From Hymenobacter rubripertinctus (GTDB lineage: Bacteria; Bacteroidota; Bacteroidia; Cytophagales; Hymenobacteraceae), in NCBI RefSeq assembly GCF_003583925.1, contig NZ_QYCN01000002.1:1-39066 (forward strand): 39,066 nucleotides of DNA, written 5' to 3'. Shown here piece by piece: positions 1-7,837 of the stretch. The position numbers and the translations under genes are program-made. Numbering within the stretch: the stretch's first letter is position 1; each line of letters begins with the position of its first letter. Below the pieces are notes generated by a model, which made no database searches, was not told the origin of the DNA, and saw only the letters and a list, made by a program, of their open reading frames with translations.

Positions 1-1
1 T

Positions 2-130
2 TTGAACATCTTTCGCAAGTTCAGCCTCTTTCTTCTCACGCATGAACCGAGTAAGATTAGTCTGAAAAGAAAGCGTAAAAAGGCCGCCAGAGACGACGGA
101 TTTATGCTGGAACTGCTCAAAAGTGCCTAA
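2..130 (+). mobile_element. 3' end of an insertion-sequence transposase (partial)
   Basis: The frame open from the window edge to the TAA at 128-130 encodes a basic C-terminal tail. It includes NIFRKFSLFLLT, then SLKRKRKKAARDD, then FMLELL. This pattern (RK-x-ALxLL, then a K/R-rich stretch, then a hydrophobic end) is what I associate with the C-terminus of ISAs1-family transposases; the family call is moderate and the coding remnant itself is clear. The gene continues to the left of the window. The element end probably lies just past the stop, near 147, where the sequence ...TAGCCCT passes into the neighbouring MBL gene. ISAs1-type elements often end in GCCCT(G), which agrees. The insertion truncates that gene. 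Confidence 0.6.
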
Positions 131-1316
131 TTTGGTGCGGTAGCCCTATTTCGCCAAACATTTTGATTTCCGTTTCGCCGTTTTGCAGACGGCGGCCCCG
201 GGTGCCCTCCGCCTGGTAGCCCACGAGCAGCAGCGTATCCTGAGGTCGGGGCAGGCGGTTGAACAGGTGGTGCACGATGCGTCCGCCGGTGAGCATACCG
301 CTGGAGGAGATGATGATGGCCGGCCCGGTTTTCGCGTTCAGACCCTTCGATTCCTGCGCTTCCGTCACGAAGCGTACCCCCGGAAAGTCGAATATATTAC
401 CGTGTCCGAGACGGTGGGCGGAGGGGTGGCGCGGGTACAGATCCGACACGCGGATACCCATCGGGCTGTCGACGTAGACCGGCACCCGGGGCACGCGGCC
501 TTCGGCAATGAGCTTTTTGAGGTAGTAGAGCAGGGTTTGGGTGCGGCCCACGGCGAAGGCGGCAATGAGCAGCACGCCGCCCCGGTCCAGCGCCTCCGTC
601 ACCACCTTAACCAGTTCGGCCTCGGGGTCGTCGATGCGGGCGTCCCGGTCGCCGTACGTGGACTCTACCAGCAGCACGTCGGCGGTGGCAATGGGCGTGG
701 GGTCGAACAGCACCGGATTGTCGTAGCGGCCCAGGTCGCCGGAAAACACCAGCTGCTTGCGTTGCTGCGCGCCCTGCACGGCCAGCTCCACGATAGCCGA
801 ACCCAGGATGTGGCCAGCGTCGCGGAAGGTGAGCGTGAGCAGGCCGTCGAGCAGGCTTACCGGGGCATCGTAGGCCACGGTTTCTATCAGGGGCAGCAGG
901 TGCTCTACGTCGGTTTGGGTGTAGAGCGGTTCGGCCGGATGGTGCTTGGAGTAGCCCTTTTTGTTGGCGTACGCGGCTTCTTCTTCCTGGAGTTTGGCCG
1001 AATCGAGGAGCATGATGTTGAGCAGGTCGGCAGTGGCCTCGGTGCAGAGGATGCGGCCCCGAAAGCCGTCCTTCACCAGCTTGGGCAGGTAGCCGCTGTG
1101 GTCGATGTGGGCGTGCGTGAGCACAACCAGCTCTACACCGGCCGCCGTCAGCGGCAGCGGCTCGCGGTTGCGCAGGCGCAGTTCTTTCAGCCCTTGAAAC
1201 AGGCCACAGTCTACCATTAGCTGGTGGGGCCGAGCGGTGTGGTCGTCGAGGGTGAGTAGGTATTTAGAGCCCGTAACGCAATGCGCGGCGCCCAGAAATT
1301 GCAGGGTAACATCCAT
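117..1316 (-). pseudogene. beta-CASP metallo-beta-lactamase RNase-like protein, C-terminus cut off by an IS
   Basis: This is a member of the MBL-fold/beta-CASP family (YSH1/CPSF73-like RNA-processing exonucleases), cytoplasmic and zinc-dependent. The start is placed at MDVTLQFLGAAHCVTGS; 27 further in-frame residues upstream do not look like the family. Visible motifs are THAHIDHSG (motif 2), DAGHILGS (motif 3), FSGDLGR (motif 4), LLVESTYGDR (beta-CASP motif A) and SSSGMLTGGRIVHHL (motif B). The family normally continues after this with a motif C region containing a SAHAD-like segment. Here the frame ends shortly after KMFGE, with ten residues read from the IS end (IGLPHQIRHF). The protein is 399 aa instead of roughly 450-470, so it is probably inactive or altered. 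An upstream palindrome TGACGAAAGTCA at 1385-1396 may control it. gpmA is divergent from it. Confidence 0.8.
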
Positions 1317-1384
1317 GGTATTAACAGAAAAGCTGGCCCGAGTAATTACACCACAAGGGTACGCTAGCCACAGCCCCCAAGCCT

Positions 1385-1396
1385 TGACGAAAGTCA
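1385..1396. promoter_or_regulatory. candidate CRP/FNR-type operator (TGACGAAAGTCA)
   Basis: A perfect TGAC-N4-GTCA dyad, preceded by T (TTGACGAAAGTCAT), lies 69 bases upstream of the MBL start and about 210 bases upstream of gpmA. The same 12 bases, read on the other strand, occur upstream of the universal stress gene at 17264-17275. The form matches TGA-N6-TCA, the core bound by CRP/FNR-family regulators. Assignment to the regulator at 4759-5817 is an inference. Confidence 0.5.
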
Positions 1397-1569
1397 TCTT
1401 GAATGCTTGATCTTGGACAGGGAGGTTGGCGGCGACAGACCGGTTCTTTGTACTAATCCGGCACCTTCAAGCTTGCTACCCGGCCCAGCTGAATCTTGTT
1501 ACCCAAGCCACCAAGGCCAGCGCCAATACCTGAGCCCGGGCCAATCCGCCTCACGCAAATTCGCACACT

Positions 1570-1582
1570 GTCTAAAGTAGAC
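1570..1582. promoter_or_regulatory. small palindrome in the gpmA leader
   Basis: GTCTA-AAG-TAGAC is a perfect 5-bp dyad 27 bases upstream of the gpmA ATG. It could be an operator or a minor hairpin; nothing else identifies it. The 293-base MBL/gpmA intergenic region otherwise holds only the 1385 palindrome and no recognisable gene. Confidence 0.25.
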
Positions 1583-1609
1583 CTCAGAATCAGTCTTTTT
1601 TCTCATCAA

Positions 1610-2299
1610 ATGCAAAAATTAGTGCTGCTGCGCCACGGCCAAAGCATCTGGAACCAGCAAAACCGTTTCACTGGCTGGACCGATGTGGACCTGACAGCCG
1701 AGGGGATGCGGCAGGCCGGGCAAGCGGGCCAGCTTCTGCGCCAGCACGGGTACAGCTTCGATATCGGGTTTACCTCGGTGCTGAAACGAGCCATTAAAAC
1801 GCTGGATATCACCCTGGAAGAGCTGGACTTGCTCTGGATTCCGGTGCAGAAATCGTGGCGGCTGAACGAGCGGTTTTACGGCGCGTTGCAGGGCCTTAAC
1901 AAAACGGAAACCAGCGAAAAATACGGTGCGGAGCAGGTGCAACAGTGGCGGCGCGCCCCCCAGGCCCACCCGCCGGCCCTCACCCGTGCCGACCCTCGCT
2001 TTCCGGGCCACGATGCCCGTTACCAGCACCTAACCGCCCGCGAGCTGCCCCTAACCGAGAACCTAAGCGAAACGCTGGCCCGCGTGCTGCCTTTCTGGAC
2101 CGAGCAGATAATACCCGCGATTCGGGGCCACCAGAAAGTGCTGGTGTGCGCGCACGGCAACAGCCTGCGGGCCCTGGTGCAGTACATCGACCACCTGACC
2201 GATGCCGAAGTAACCGGGCTTGACATTCCTTGCGGGGTGCCGCTGGTGTACGAGCTCGACGACGACCTGAATCGCCTGCGCCACTACTACCTGGAGTAG
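1610..2299 (+). CDS. gpmA: 2,3-bisphosphoglycerate-dependent phosphoglycerate mutase
   Basis: It interconverts 3-phosphoglycerate and 2-phosphoglycerate in glycolysis and gluconeogenesis, in the cytoplasm. The 229-aa protein starts at [15 protein letters not shown], so the catalytic histidine is H9 in the RHG motif. [10 protein letters not shown], the [12 protein letters not shown] loop and the C-terminal [14 protein letters not shown] follow, all hallmarks of the dPGM family (about 230-250 aa). The loop reads ERFYG where many members have ERHYG, a small variation. The frame is open 38 codons further upstream, but that extension is proline-rich and unlike the family, and the family start is this ATG. 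It is divergent from the truncated MBL gene and shares the region with the 1385 palindrome, so oxygen-related control of glycolysis is possible. It converges with the thioredoxin-like gene across a 25-bp hairpin. Confidence 0.93.
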   Translation: MQKLVLLRHGQSIWNQQNRFTGWTDVDLTAEGMRQAGQAGQLLRQHGYSFDIGFTSVLKRAIKTLDITLEELDLLWIPVQKSWRLNERFYGALQGLNKTETSEKYGAEQVQQWRRAPQAHPPALTRADPRFPGHDARYQHLTARELPLTENLSETLARVLPFWTEQIIPAIRGHQKVLVCAHGNSLRALVQYIDHLTDAEVTGLDIPCGVPLVYELDDDLNRLRHYYLE

Positions 2300-2306
2300 G
2301 TAAAGG

Positions 2307-2389
2307 GTTGTCAGTTGCTCGTTGTCAGTTGTCAGTCAGATTAATATAATCCACTAGCAACGAGCAACTGACAACGAGCAACTGACAAC
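2307..2389. repeat. inverted repeat with 25-bp perfect arms
   Basis: Arms at 2307-2331 and 2365-2389 are exact reverse complements, separated by 33 A/T-rich bases. Each arm is built from the direct sub-repeat GTTGTCAGTTGCTC. It lies between the convergent gpmA and thioredoxin-like genes, so it could end transcription from both sides. There is no U-tract, and the sub-repeat structure suggests a dispersed palindromic repeat rather than a classic terminator. Confidence 0.75.
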
Positions 2390-2412
2390 TAATTCCTGCT
2401 GCTCCAACCCGG

Positions 2413-2769
2413 CTATTCCCCAGTGGCGGGCAGGATGGCCTCTTTCAGCTTACGCAGTAGCAGCGCCACCATCGGCTCGCCTTCGGGCAGGCCTTGCTGC
2501 CGCCACAGTTCCGCGCCGTCGCGCAGCAGTACGAAAGCGGGCACGCCCCGGCCATCGAAGGCATGTACCACGGCCGGGTGGCTACCTTCATCCACTTTCA
2601 GGACGTGAATAGCGGTGCCGAGCTGGCGCTGTAAGTCTTGCAGCAGCAAGTTGGTGGCCGTGCGGGCGAGTAGGCTTTCCTGGCGGCTGCCCGGACCCAC
2701 GGTGGGCAGCAGCACCAAGAGCACGGCCGCGTGGGCGGGTAGCAGCGGAAGGATGGCGGTTGGAAACAT
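2413..2769 (-). CDS. thioredoxin-fold protein without the CxxC motif
   Basis: This is a 118-aa protein. The middle and end look like a thioredoxin fold: a beta strand leading to VLKVDE, then HAFDGRGVPAFVLLRDG with the cis-proline (VP) before a beta strand, then a C-terminal helix. The region where the active-site CxxC should be reads LLPTVGPGSRQES, and the protein has no cysteine at all. It therefore cannot be a dithiol oxidoreductase and may act as a scaffold or chaperone. I start it at MFPTAILPLL; an ATG seven codons upstream is equally possible. It is divergent from the histidine kinase and shares the palindrome at 2916, which hints at common control. Confidence 0.65.
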   Translation of the reverse strand: MFPTAILPLLPAHAAVLLVLLPTVGPGSRQESLLARTATNLLLQDLQRQLGTAIHVLKVDEGSHPAVVHAFDGRGVPAFVLLRDGAELWRQQGLPEGEPMVALLLRKLKEAILPATGE

Positions 2770-2915
2770 GGGCCGGGAAAAAACAAGCAATCAAGCTAAA
2801 CAGTAGACCTTAGCAAGCTAACCAGGCACGTGCTGTAAGCGGGTCAGCATTAGGTAGTCATAAAACTACCGCAAGCTGCCGCGAGCCTGTATGATGGATA
2901 TCAGGGAGCCAGCGT

Positions 2916-2927
2916 GACATTTGTCAA
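2916..2927. promoter_or_regulatory. candidate CRP/FNR-type operator (TGACATTTGTCA)
   Basis: A perfect TGAC-N4-GTCA dyad lies 67 bases before the histidine kinase start and 146 bases before the divergent thioredoxin-like gene. A box resembling the Bacteroidota -7 element (TACCTTTC, one mismatch to TAnnTTTG) follows at 2958. It may be an autoregulatory site for the kinase and CRP-type regulator pair; that is inference. Confidence 0.5.
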
Positions 2928-2994
2928 GTCTGGCAGTAGAAGTCCGCGCGTGCTAACTACCTTTCGGGGGCCTCCGCACCGCTAATTCGTTGCC

Positions 2995-4605
2995 ATGCCC
3001 ATGCTCTCGCAGGCCTACCTGGCCGCCCTTACCGAACTGCTCTACACTCACTCCGGCGAAATGGCGGGGGTGTACGACCTGCGCCTGGGTTGGTTCACGC
3101 ACGTTAACCCGGCCGGGGTGCAGCTGCTGGCCTACCCCTCGGAAGAAGCCTTTCTGGCCGACCCCAACCACTCGTTGCGCACCCCGCCCTGGACGACCGC
3201 CCAGTGGCAGCAGCTGTGGGACATCACCCGCCGCGAGGGCCACCACGAGCTGGAAGCTGACATCCGCCGCCACGTGGGCGAGCCCTTTCGGGCCTACGTG
3301 AAGCTAACGTATTTCGAGGTCGAGGGTCGGCCCTTGCTGCTGGTCAACCTCACCGAGCATAGCCGCCTGCAACAGGCCGAGCGCGCCCTGGCTCACAGCG
3401 TGCGCCGCTTCGAGGCCGTGTTTACCAACGCCACGCTGGGCATCATCGTCTCTGACCGGGCGGGGCAGATGGTATCGGCCAACGAGCGGGCCGGGCAGCT
3501 GTTTGGCTACGCCCCGGCCGAGCTGCTGGGCCAGCAGATTGAAGTGCTGGTGCCCGATGCTGCCGGCCGGCACCACGCCCAGCTGCGCGAATCCTACAAC
3601 GCCAACCCGCAGGTGCGCGAGATGGGCCACGACCGCCCGCTGGCCGGCCAGCGCCGCGACGGCTCGGTGTTTCCGGTGGAGGCCAGCCTGAGTTATTTCT
3701 ACCTGGATGAGGAGTTGTACGTGGTGGCCTACCTCGTAGACCTGAGCGCCCAGCAGGCCGCCGAGCAGGAGCTGCACACCCAGCACCAGCGCGTGGCCCG
3801 TCTCAATGCCGAGCTGGAGCAAAAAGTAATCGACCGTACCAACGCCCTGCTGCTGACGTTGGAGCAGCTGGAAAAGCGCGGCGACCAACTGGCCCTGGCC
3901 CTGCAAGCCGAGCAGGAACTGGGTGAGCTCAAATCGCGCTTCGTGCGCATGGCGTCCCACGAGTTCCGCACGCCCCTGACGGCCGTGCTCACCTCGGCCG
4001 ACCTGATTGAGGAGTTTCCCGGCAGCCACCAGCAGGCCCAGCGCCTGAAGTACGTGGACCACATCCGCACTTCGGTGCAGCACCTGAACAACATTCTGGA
4101 GGAATTCCTATCGGTGGGCCGCATTGAGGAAGGCAAGATTGAGGCCCACCCCGGCAACCTGAACCTCACCAGCCTGGTGCACGATACGGTGGCCGACATG
4201 CAGAGCCTGCGCCAAGCCGGCCAAACCATCGACTGGCACGTGGAATGTCCCATTCCAGTGCGGCTGGACGCCTCGCTGCTGCGCAAAATTCTGATGAATC
4301 TGCTCTCCAACGCCCTCAAGTACTCAGGCGAAAACTCGGTGGTTACGGTGCGGGCCAGCTGCCAACCCTGGGAACTGACGATAACCGTGCAGGACCAGGG
4401 CGTGGGCATCTCCCAGGAAGACCAGGCCCACCTGTTCGAGCAGTTTTTCCGGGCTCCCAGCGTCATTACCGTGCCCGGCACGGGCCTGGGCCTCTACATC
4501 GTAGCCCGCTATTTGGAATTGATGGGCGGCACCATCGACCTGCAAAGTGCCCTGGGTGAAGGCACTACGGTTACCGTTCGGCTGCCGCTGACTACACCCG
4601 ATTAG
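2995..4605 (+). CDS. PAS-domain sensor histidine kinase
   Basis: A 536-aa sensor kinase, apparently soluble since no membrane segment is visible. Order: a PAS-like N-terminal domain (about 1-120), a second PAS domain (about 135-255, with GIIVSDRAGQMVSANERAG and RRDGSVFPVEASLSY), a coiled-coil linker (about 255-310), a HisKA dimerisation domain with the phospho-acceptor H322 in MASHEFRTPLTAVL, and a HATPase domain with NLLSNALKYS (N box), DQGVGIS (G1) and GTGLGLYIVARYLELMGG (G2). It very likely phosphorylates the response regulator 150 bases downstream. The signal is unknown; cytosolic PAS domains often sense redox state, oxygen or haem, but no specific ligand residue can be recognised here. 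The TGACATTTGTCA palindrome upstream suggests feedback from the partner. The ATG is the first in frame; another lies two codons later. Confidence 0.9.
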   Translation: MPMLSQAYLAALTELLYTHSGEMAGVYDLRLGWFTHVNPAGVQLLAYPSEEAFLADPNHSLRTPPWTTAQWQQLWDITRREGHHELEADIRRHVGEPFRAYVKLTYFEVEGRPLLLVNLTEHSRLQQAERALAHSVRRFEAVFTNATLGIIVSDRAGQMVSANERAGQLFGYAPAELLGQQIEVLVPDAAGRHHAQLRESYNANPQVREMGHDRPLAGQRRDGSVFPVEASLSYFYLDEELYVVAYLVDLSAQQAAEQELHTQHQRVARLNAELEQKVIDRTNALLLTLEQLEKRGDQLALALQAEQELGELKSRFVRMASHEFRTPLTAVLTSADLIEEFPGSHQQAQRLKYVDHIRTSVQHLNNILEEFLSVGRIEEGKIEAHPGNLNLTSLVHDTVADMQSLRQAGQTIDWHVECPIPVRLDASLLRKILMNLLSNALKYSGENSVVTVRASCQPWELTITVQDQGVGISQEDQAHLFEQFFRAPSVITVPGTGLGLYIVARYLELMGGTIDLQSALGEGTTVTVRLPLTTPD

Positions 4606-4640
4606 CGGGTTAAAGGCCCAGCAAACGACAAAAAAAGAAT

Positions 4641-4726
4641 GTCATGCTGAGCTTGCCGAAGCATCTCTACCGCAGTAGTATATGATTACCATTGCGGTAG
4701 AGATGCTTCGGCAAGCTCAGCATGAC
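4641..4726. repeat. inverted repeat with 34-bp perfect arms
   Basis: Arms at 4641-4674 and 4693-4726 are exact reverse complements with an 18-base A/T-rich loop. The arm begins GTCATGCTGAGCTTGCCGAA. I recognise this arm type as a dispersed intergenic palindrome of Hymenobacter-like genomes (knowledge, not verified here). It sits between the kinase and its response regulator, where a strong RNA hairpin could reduce read-through or protect an mRNA end. Confidence 0.85.
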
Positions 4727-4758
4727 GGGCCGCTAACTTCTTTACTCTCCCTTCCGCT

Positions 4759-5817
4759 ATGCCTGCCATCCTGCTCATCGAAGACCATCAAATCATCCGC
4801 GAAAACACGGCCCAGCTGCTGGAGCTGGCCGGCTACGGGGTGCAAACAGCGGAAAACGGTGAACTGGGCGTGCAACTGGCCTTGGCCGCGCGGCCTGACC
4901 TGGTCATCTGCGACATTATGATGCCCGTGCTCGACGGCTACGGGGTGCTCCAGATTTTCAACCAGCACCCCCAGCTCACGGGCGTGCCGTTCATCTTCCT
5001 CACCGCCAAAACCGACTTGGCCGACCGGCGGCGCGGTATGGCCCTGGGGGCCGATGACTACCTGAGTAAACCCTTCGAGAAGGCCGATTTGCTCAGCGCC
5101 GTCAGTGGGCGGCTCAACCGCTTTCAGCACCTGAAGCCGGAACCCAACCCAAACGGGGACCAGCTGCATCAGTTGCTGGATGAGGCGGAGCAAACCGGCG
5201 ACCTGGCCAGCCTCTCGCTGGACCGCAAACCCCATCTGATTCGCAAGAAACAGGATATTTACCTGGAAGGCGACGAAGCCACGCGGCTGTACTTTGTGCA
5301 AAGTGGGCGGGTGAAAACGGTGAAAACCACCGAGGGCGGCAAGGAGCTGCTGGTGGGCCTGCACGGCCCCGGCGAGTTCTTCGGCTACCTGCCACTGCTG
5401 CAACACACGCCCCACGGCGACTCGGCCATTGCCGTGGATGAGGCGGAGCTGCTCTATATTCCGAAGGAAGATTTTATGGCGCTGCTGCTGCGTAACCCCG
5501 AGGTGGGCCAGCAGTTTGTGCGGCTGCTGGCGGGCCAGGTGAGCGGGCAGGCCGAGCTGCTGCTGACCATGGCCTACAGCTCCATCCGCCGACGCGTAGC
5601 CGACGCGCTGGTGCAACTGCACGAGCGGCAGGCGGGCACTGAGGCCGCCGAAACAGGCATCCAGCTCACGCGCGATGACATGGCCGCTATGGTGGGCACG
5701 GCCCCGGAGTCGCTGAGCCGCACGCTCAACGAGTTCAAACACGACGGCCTGATTGCGCTGACTCCGAACACCATCCGGGTGCTGGAGCCCGAGAAGCTGC
5801 GGCGGGCGCACTGGTAG
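4759..5817 (+). CDS. response regulator with CRP/FNR-type output (REC - cNMP-binding - HTH_CRP)
   Basis: The 352-aa protein has three modules. Residues 1-120 are a CheY-like receiver: LLIEDHQII acidic pocket, phospho-acceptor D52 in VICDIMMPVLDG, T in FLTAKTD, K104 in YLSKPF. Residues about 150-265 are a cNMP-binding beta-roll (LYFVQSGRVKTVKTTEGGKELLVG, GPGEFFGYLPLL). Residues about 275-352 are a winged HTH of the CRP family, ending VLEPEKLRRAHW. The recognition helix has E317-S-L-S-R321, the E..SR pattern of FNR-type proteins that read a TTGA half-site. There is no N-terminal cysteine cluster, so it is not an Fe-S oxygen sensor; input probably comes by phosphorylation, with or without a ligand on the beta-roll. 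It lies between its kinase and the oxidase genes. Four TGAC-N4-GTCA-like sites in the window are its candidate targets. Confidence 0.9.
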   Translation: MPAILLIEDHQIIRENTAQLLELAGYGVQTAENGELGVQLALAARPDLVICDIMMPVLDGYGVLQIFNQHPQLTGVPFIFLTAKTDLADRRRGMALGADDYLSKPFEKADLLSAVSGRLNRFQHLKPEPNPNGDQLHQLLDEAEQTGDLASLSLDRKPHLIRKKQDIYLEGDEATRLYFVQSGRVKTVKTTEGGKELLVGLHGPGEFFGYLPLLQHTPHGDSAIAVDEAELLYIPKEDFMALLLRNPEVGQQFVRLLAGQVSGQAELLLTMAYSSIRRRVADALVQLHERQAGTEAAETGIQLTRDDMAAMVGTAPESLSRTLNEFKHDGLIALTPNTIRVLEPEKLRRAHW

Positions 5818-5860
5818 TCTGCGGGGCGGGGCTGCCTTAGCGGGCGGCGCAGACGAAGGT

Positions 5861-5872
5861 TGACAAAGCTCA
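5861..5872. promoter_or_regulatory. candidate CRP/FNR-type operator upstream of ccoN (TGACAAAGCTCA)
   Basis: TTGACAAAGCTCAT fits TTGA-N6-TCAT, an FNR-like box, and differs by one base from TGAC-N4-GTCA. The last half-site sequence, ATTTGTCA, recurs at about 5888-5895, giving a wider dyad TGACAAA/TTTGTCA. It lies 114 bases before the ccoN start, in the only gap between the regulator gene and the oxidase cluster. Confidence 0.45.
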
Positions 5873-5986
5873 TCTTTGGAGGATAAGATTTGTCATTTCC
5901 GGGATTTGTAGGGGCTGGTAGCTTTGGCTCTGCCTGATCAGGGGCCTTTCCCGGCACCTGGGGGCATTACCTTACCCGCTCCTTCC

Positions 5987-7837
5987 ATGATGAAAAACCT
6001 GCCATTTGGTACGGCCGGCCGCGCTGGTTTGCTGCTGGGGCTACTGCTACTGGCCGGGCGGCCGGGGGTCCTGCTGGCCCAGTCGGCCACCCCGGCCGAG
6101 GGGCCAATGCTCACGCAACCCGCCGTGCTGGGGATGCTGGCGCTGCTGCTCGTTATTGTTATCGGGGCCGCCATTGTGCTGGTGTCGCGGGTGGCCTCGC
6201 TGGTGCGCGGCAGCCAGCCGCCGTCCACCGAAAACGAGGCCGGCCGCTTCGACGAAACCGTAACCAACCTCTCGCCCGCCCAGCTGACGACTATCGTGGC
6301 CCGGCAGCAGGCGCAGGACTTCGGCCTGCAAGGGGCGGAGCTGGGCAGCAACAACCCGGCCCGCGACCCCCAGGGGCTGGTGCAGCACGTGGAGATGGAC
6401 GTGCATTCGCCCTGGCTGCACGAGAAGCGGCATGTGGCCCGCCTCGACAATCTCGACCCCCAGTTGGTGCGCCTCGTGTCGTGGTATTTGCTGTGCGCGG
6501 CTTTCTGGCTGGTGCTCGGCACCACGGTGGGCTGGTACGCGGGCGTTAAGTTTGTGAGCCCCGACGTCGACCACGTGGCGGCGCTCTCGTTCGGCCGGCT
6601 GCGGCCGGTGCACACCAACATGGTGTTTTGGGGCTGGACTTCGCTGGCGATGCTGGGCCTGGGCTACTTCGTGGTGGCGCGCACCAACAACACGCCGCTG
6701 TTCAGTATTAAATGGGGCTGGTGGACGCTGGGCCTTATAAACGCCAGCGTGGTGCTGGGGACCGGCTGCTTGATGGCCGGCATCAACAACGGCGGGGGCG
6801 AGTACCGCGAGTACATCTGGCCCGTTACGCTGCTGTTTGCCGTAGGCGTGATTCTGGCCCTGGCCAACTACTACCAGACCGTGGCCCGGCGCACCACCGA
6901 GGAATTCTACATCTCGAACTGGTACATTCTGGGCGCTACCATCTGGGCCATCGTGCTCACGGTGGTGGCCTACCTGCCCTGGTACCAGAACGGCATGGGC
7001 GAGACCATCATCCAGGGCTACTACATGCACATGGGCGTGGGCATGTGGTTCATGACCTTCACGCTGGGCCTGATGTACTATTTCCTGCCCATGTCGCTCA
7101 ACAAGCCCATTTATTCCTACTCGCTGGGGGTGCTGGCTTTCTGGACCCAGCTGTTGTTTTACTCGCTTATCGGCACCCACCACTACATTTTCAGCCCCCT
7201 GCCGTGGTGGCTGCAAACCATTGCCATCGTCTTCAGCGTGGGCATGATTATCCCGGTGCTGGCCGGCACTATCAACTTCCTGATGACCTTTAAGGGCGGG
7301 CGCAAGCGGGTGGGCGACTCCTACTCGCTGCCGTTTATGCTGCTGGGCACCTTGTTCTATTTCGTGGGCTCGTTCCAGGGCTCGTTGCAGGCCCTGCGCT
7401 ACACCAATCTGGTCTGGCACTTCACTGATTTCAATGTGGCCCACTCGCATATCACCATGTACGGCATCGTGTCGTTCATGCTCTGGGGCTGCATTTATAC
7501 GCTCGGGCCGCGGCTGCAAGGCCGCGAGCCGCGGCAGGCGCTGGTGGGCGTGCACTTCTGGTTCGCGCTGGTGGGTTTGCTCGGCTACAGCATGTCGCTG
7601 ATGATTGGCGGCACGCTGAAAGGAATGAGCTGGATGGCGGGCGAGCCGTTCATGAATTCGGTGGTGCTGATGGCCCCTTACTGGCTGTGGCGGGCCATTG
7701 GTGGCACGTTTATGCTGCTGGCCCACTTCGTGTTTTTCTATAATCTGGTGGAGATGTTGCGCCCCCGTAAAACGGCCTCGGCACCCTTGGCTACCACCCC
7801 CGAACCCCGCCCTTATGAAATCCTGGAGTCCGTATAA
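5987..7837 (+). CDS. ccoN: cbb3-like haem-copper oxidase subunit I (CcoN-type)
   Basis: Catalytic integral membrane subunit, 616 aa, that would reduce oxygen to water at a haem-CuB site. The start MMKNLPFGTAGRAG gives a signal-like hydrophobic segment ending at LLAQ, a second membrane segment (about 45-70) and a hydrophilic stretch before the oxidase core (about 165 on), an N-terminal extension that classical CcoN lacks. Ligands: H209 (PVHTNMVFWGW, low-spin haem), H348 (YYMHMGVGMW, CuB), H398-H399 (GTHHY, CuB), H486 and H488 (NVAHSHITMYG, haems). Y392, six before H398, matches the cross-linked tyrosine of cbb3 enzymes and supports oxygen rather than NO reduction. The glutamate of the usual FEGP motif, 22 residues before the haem histidine, is Q464 (FQGS). 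Its 3' end overlaps the next gene by 23 bases. Confidence 0.85.
   Translation: MMKNLPFGTAGRAGLLLGLLLLAGRPGVLLAQSATPAEGPMLTQPAVLGMLALLLVIVIGAAIVLVSRVASLVRGSQPPSTENEAGRFDETVTNLSPAQLTTIVARQQAQDFGLQGAELGSNNPARDPQGLVQHVEMDVHSPWLHEKRHVARLDNLDPQLVRLVSWYLLCAAFWLVLGTTVGWYAGVKFVSPDVDHVAALSFGRLRPVHTNMVFWGWTSLAMLGLGYFVVARTNNTPLFSIKWGWWTLGLINASVVLGTGCLMAGINNGGGEYREYIWPVTLLFAVGVILALANYYQTVARRTTEEFYISNWYILGATIWAIVLTVVAYLPWYQNGMGETIIQGYYMHMGVGMWFMTFTLGLMYYFLPMSLNKPIYSYSLGVLAFWTQLLFYSLIGTHHYIFSPLPWWLQTIAIVFSVGMIIPVLAGTINFLMTFKGGRKRVGDSYSLPFMLLGTLFYFVGSFQGSLQALRYTNLVWHFTDFNVAHSHITMYGIVSFMLWGCIYTLGPRLQGREPRQALVGVHFWFALVGLLGYSMSLMIGGTLKGMSWMAGEPFMNSVVLMAPYWLWRAIGGTFMLLAHFVFFYNLVEMLRPRKTASAPLATTPEPRPYEILESV

Noticed and set aside
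183..1220. Long open frame on the plus strand opposite the MBL gene
   Set aside because: Its protein is rich in H, Q, G, R and V without any motif, while the minus strand shows clear family motifs; it is an antisense shadow of a GC-rich gene.
4641..4726. Classic Rho-independent terminator
   Set aside because: There is no U-tract next to the 34-bp stem, so it was listed as a palindromic repeat instead.
5987..7837. NO reductase (NorB) instead of an oxidase
   Set aside because: The cross-link tyrosine and the CcoO partner with CxxCH favour an oxygen-reducing cbb3-type enzyme, although the Glu to Gln change keeps the question open.
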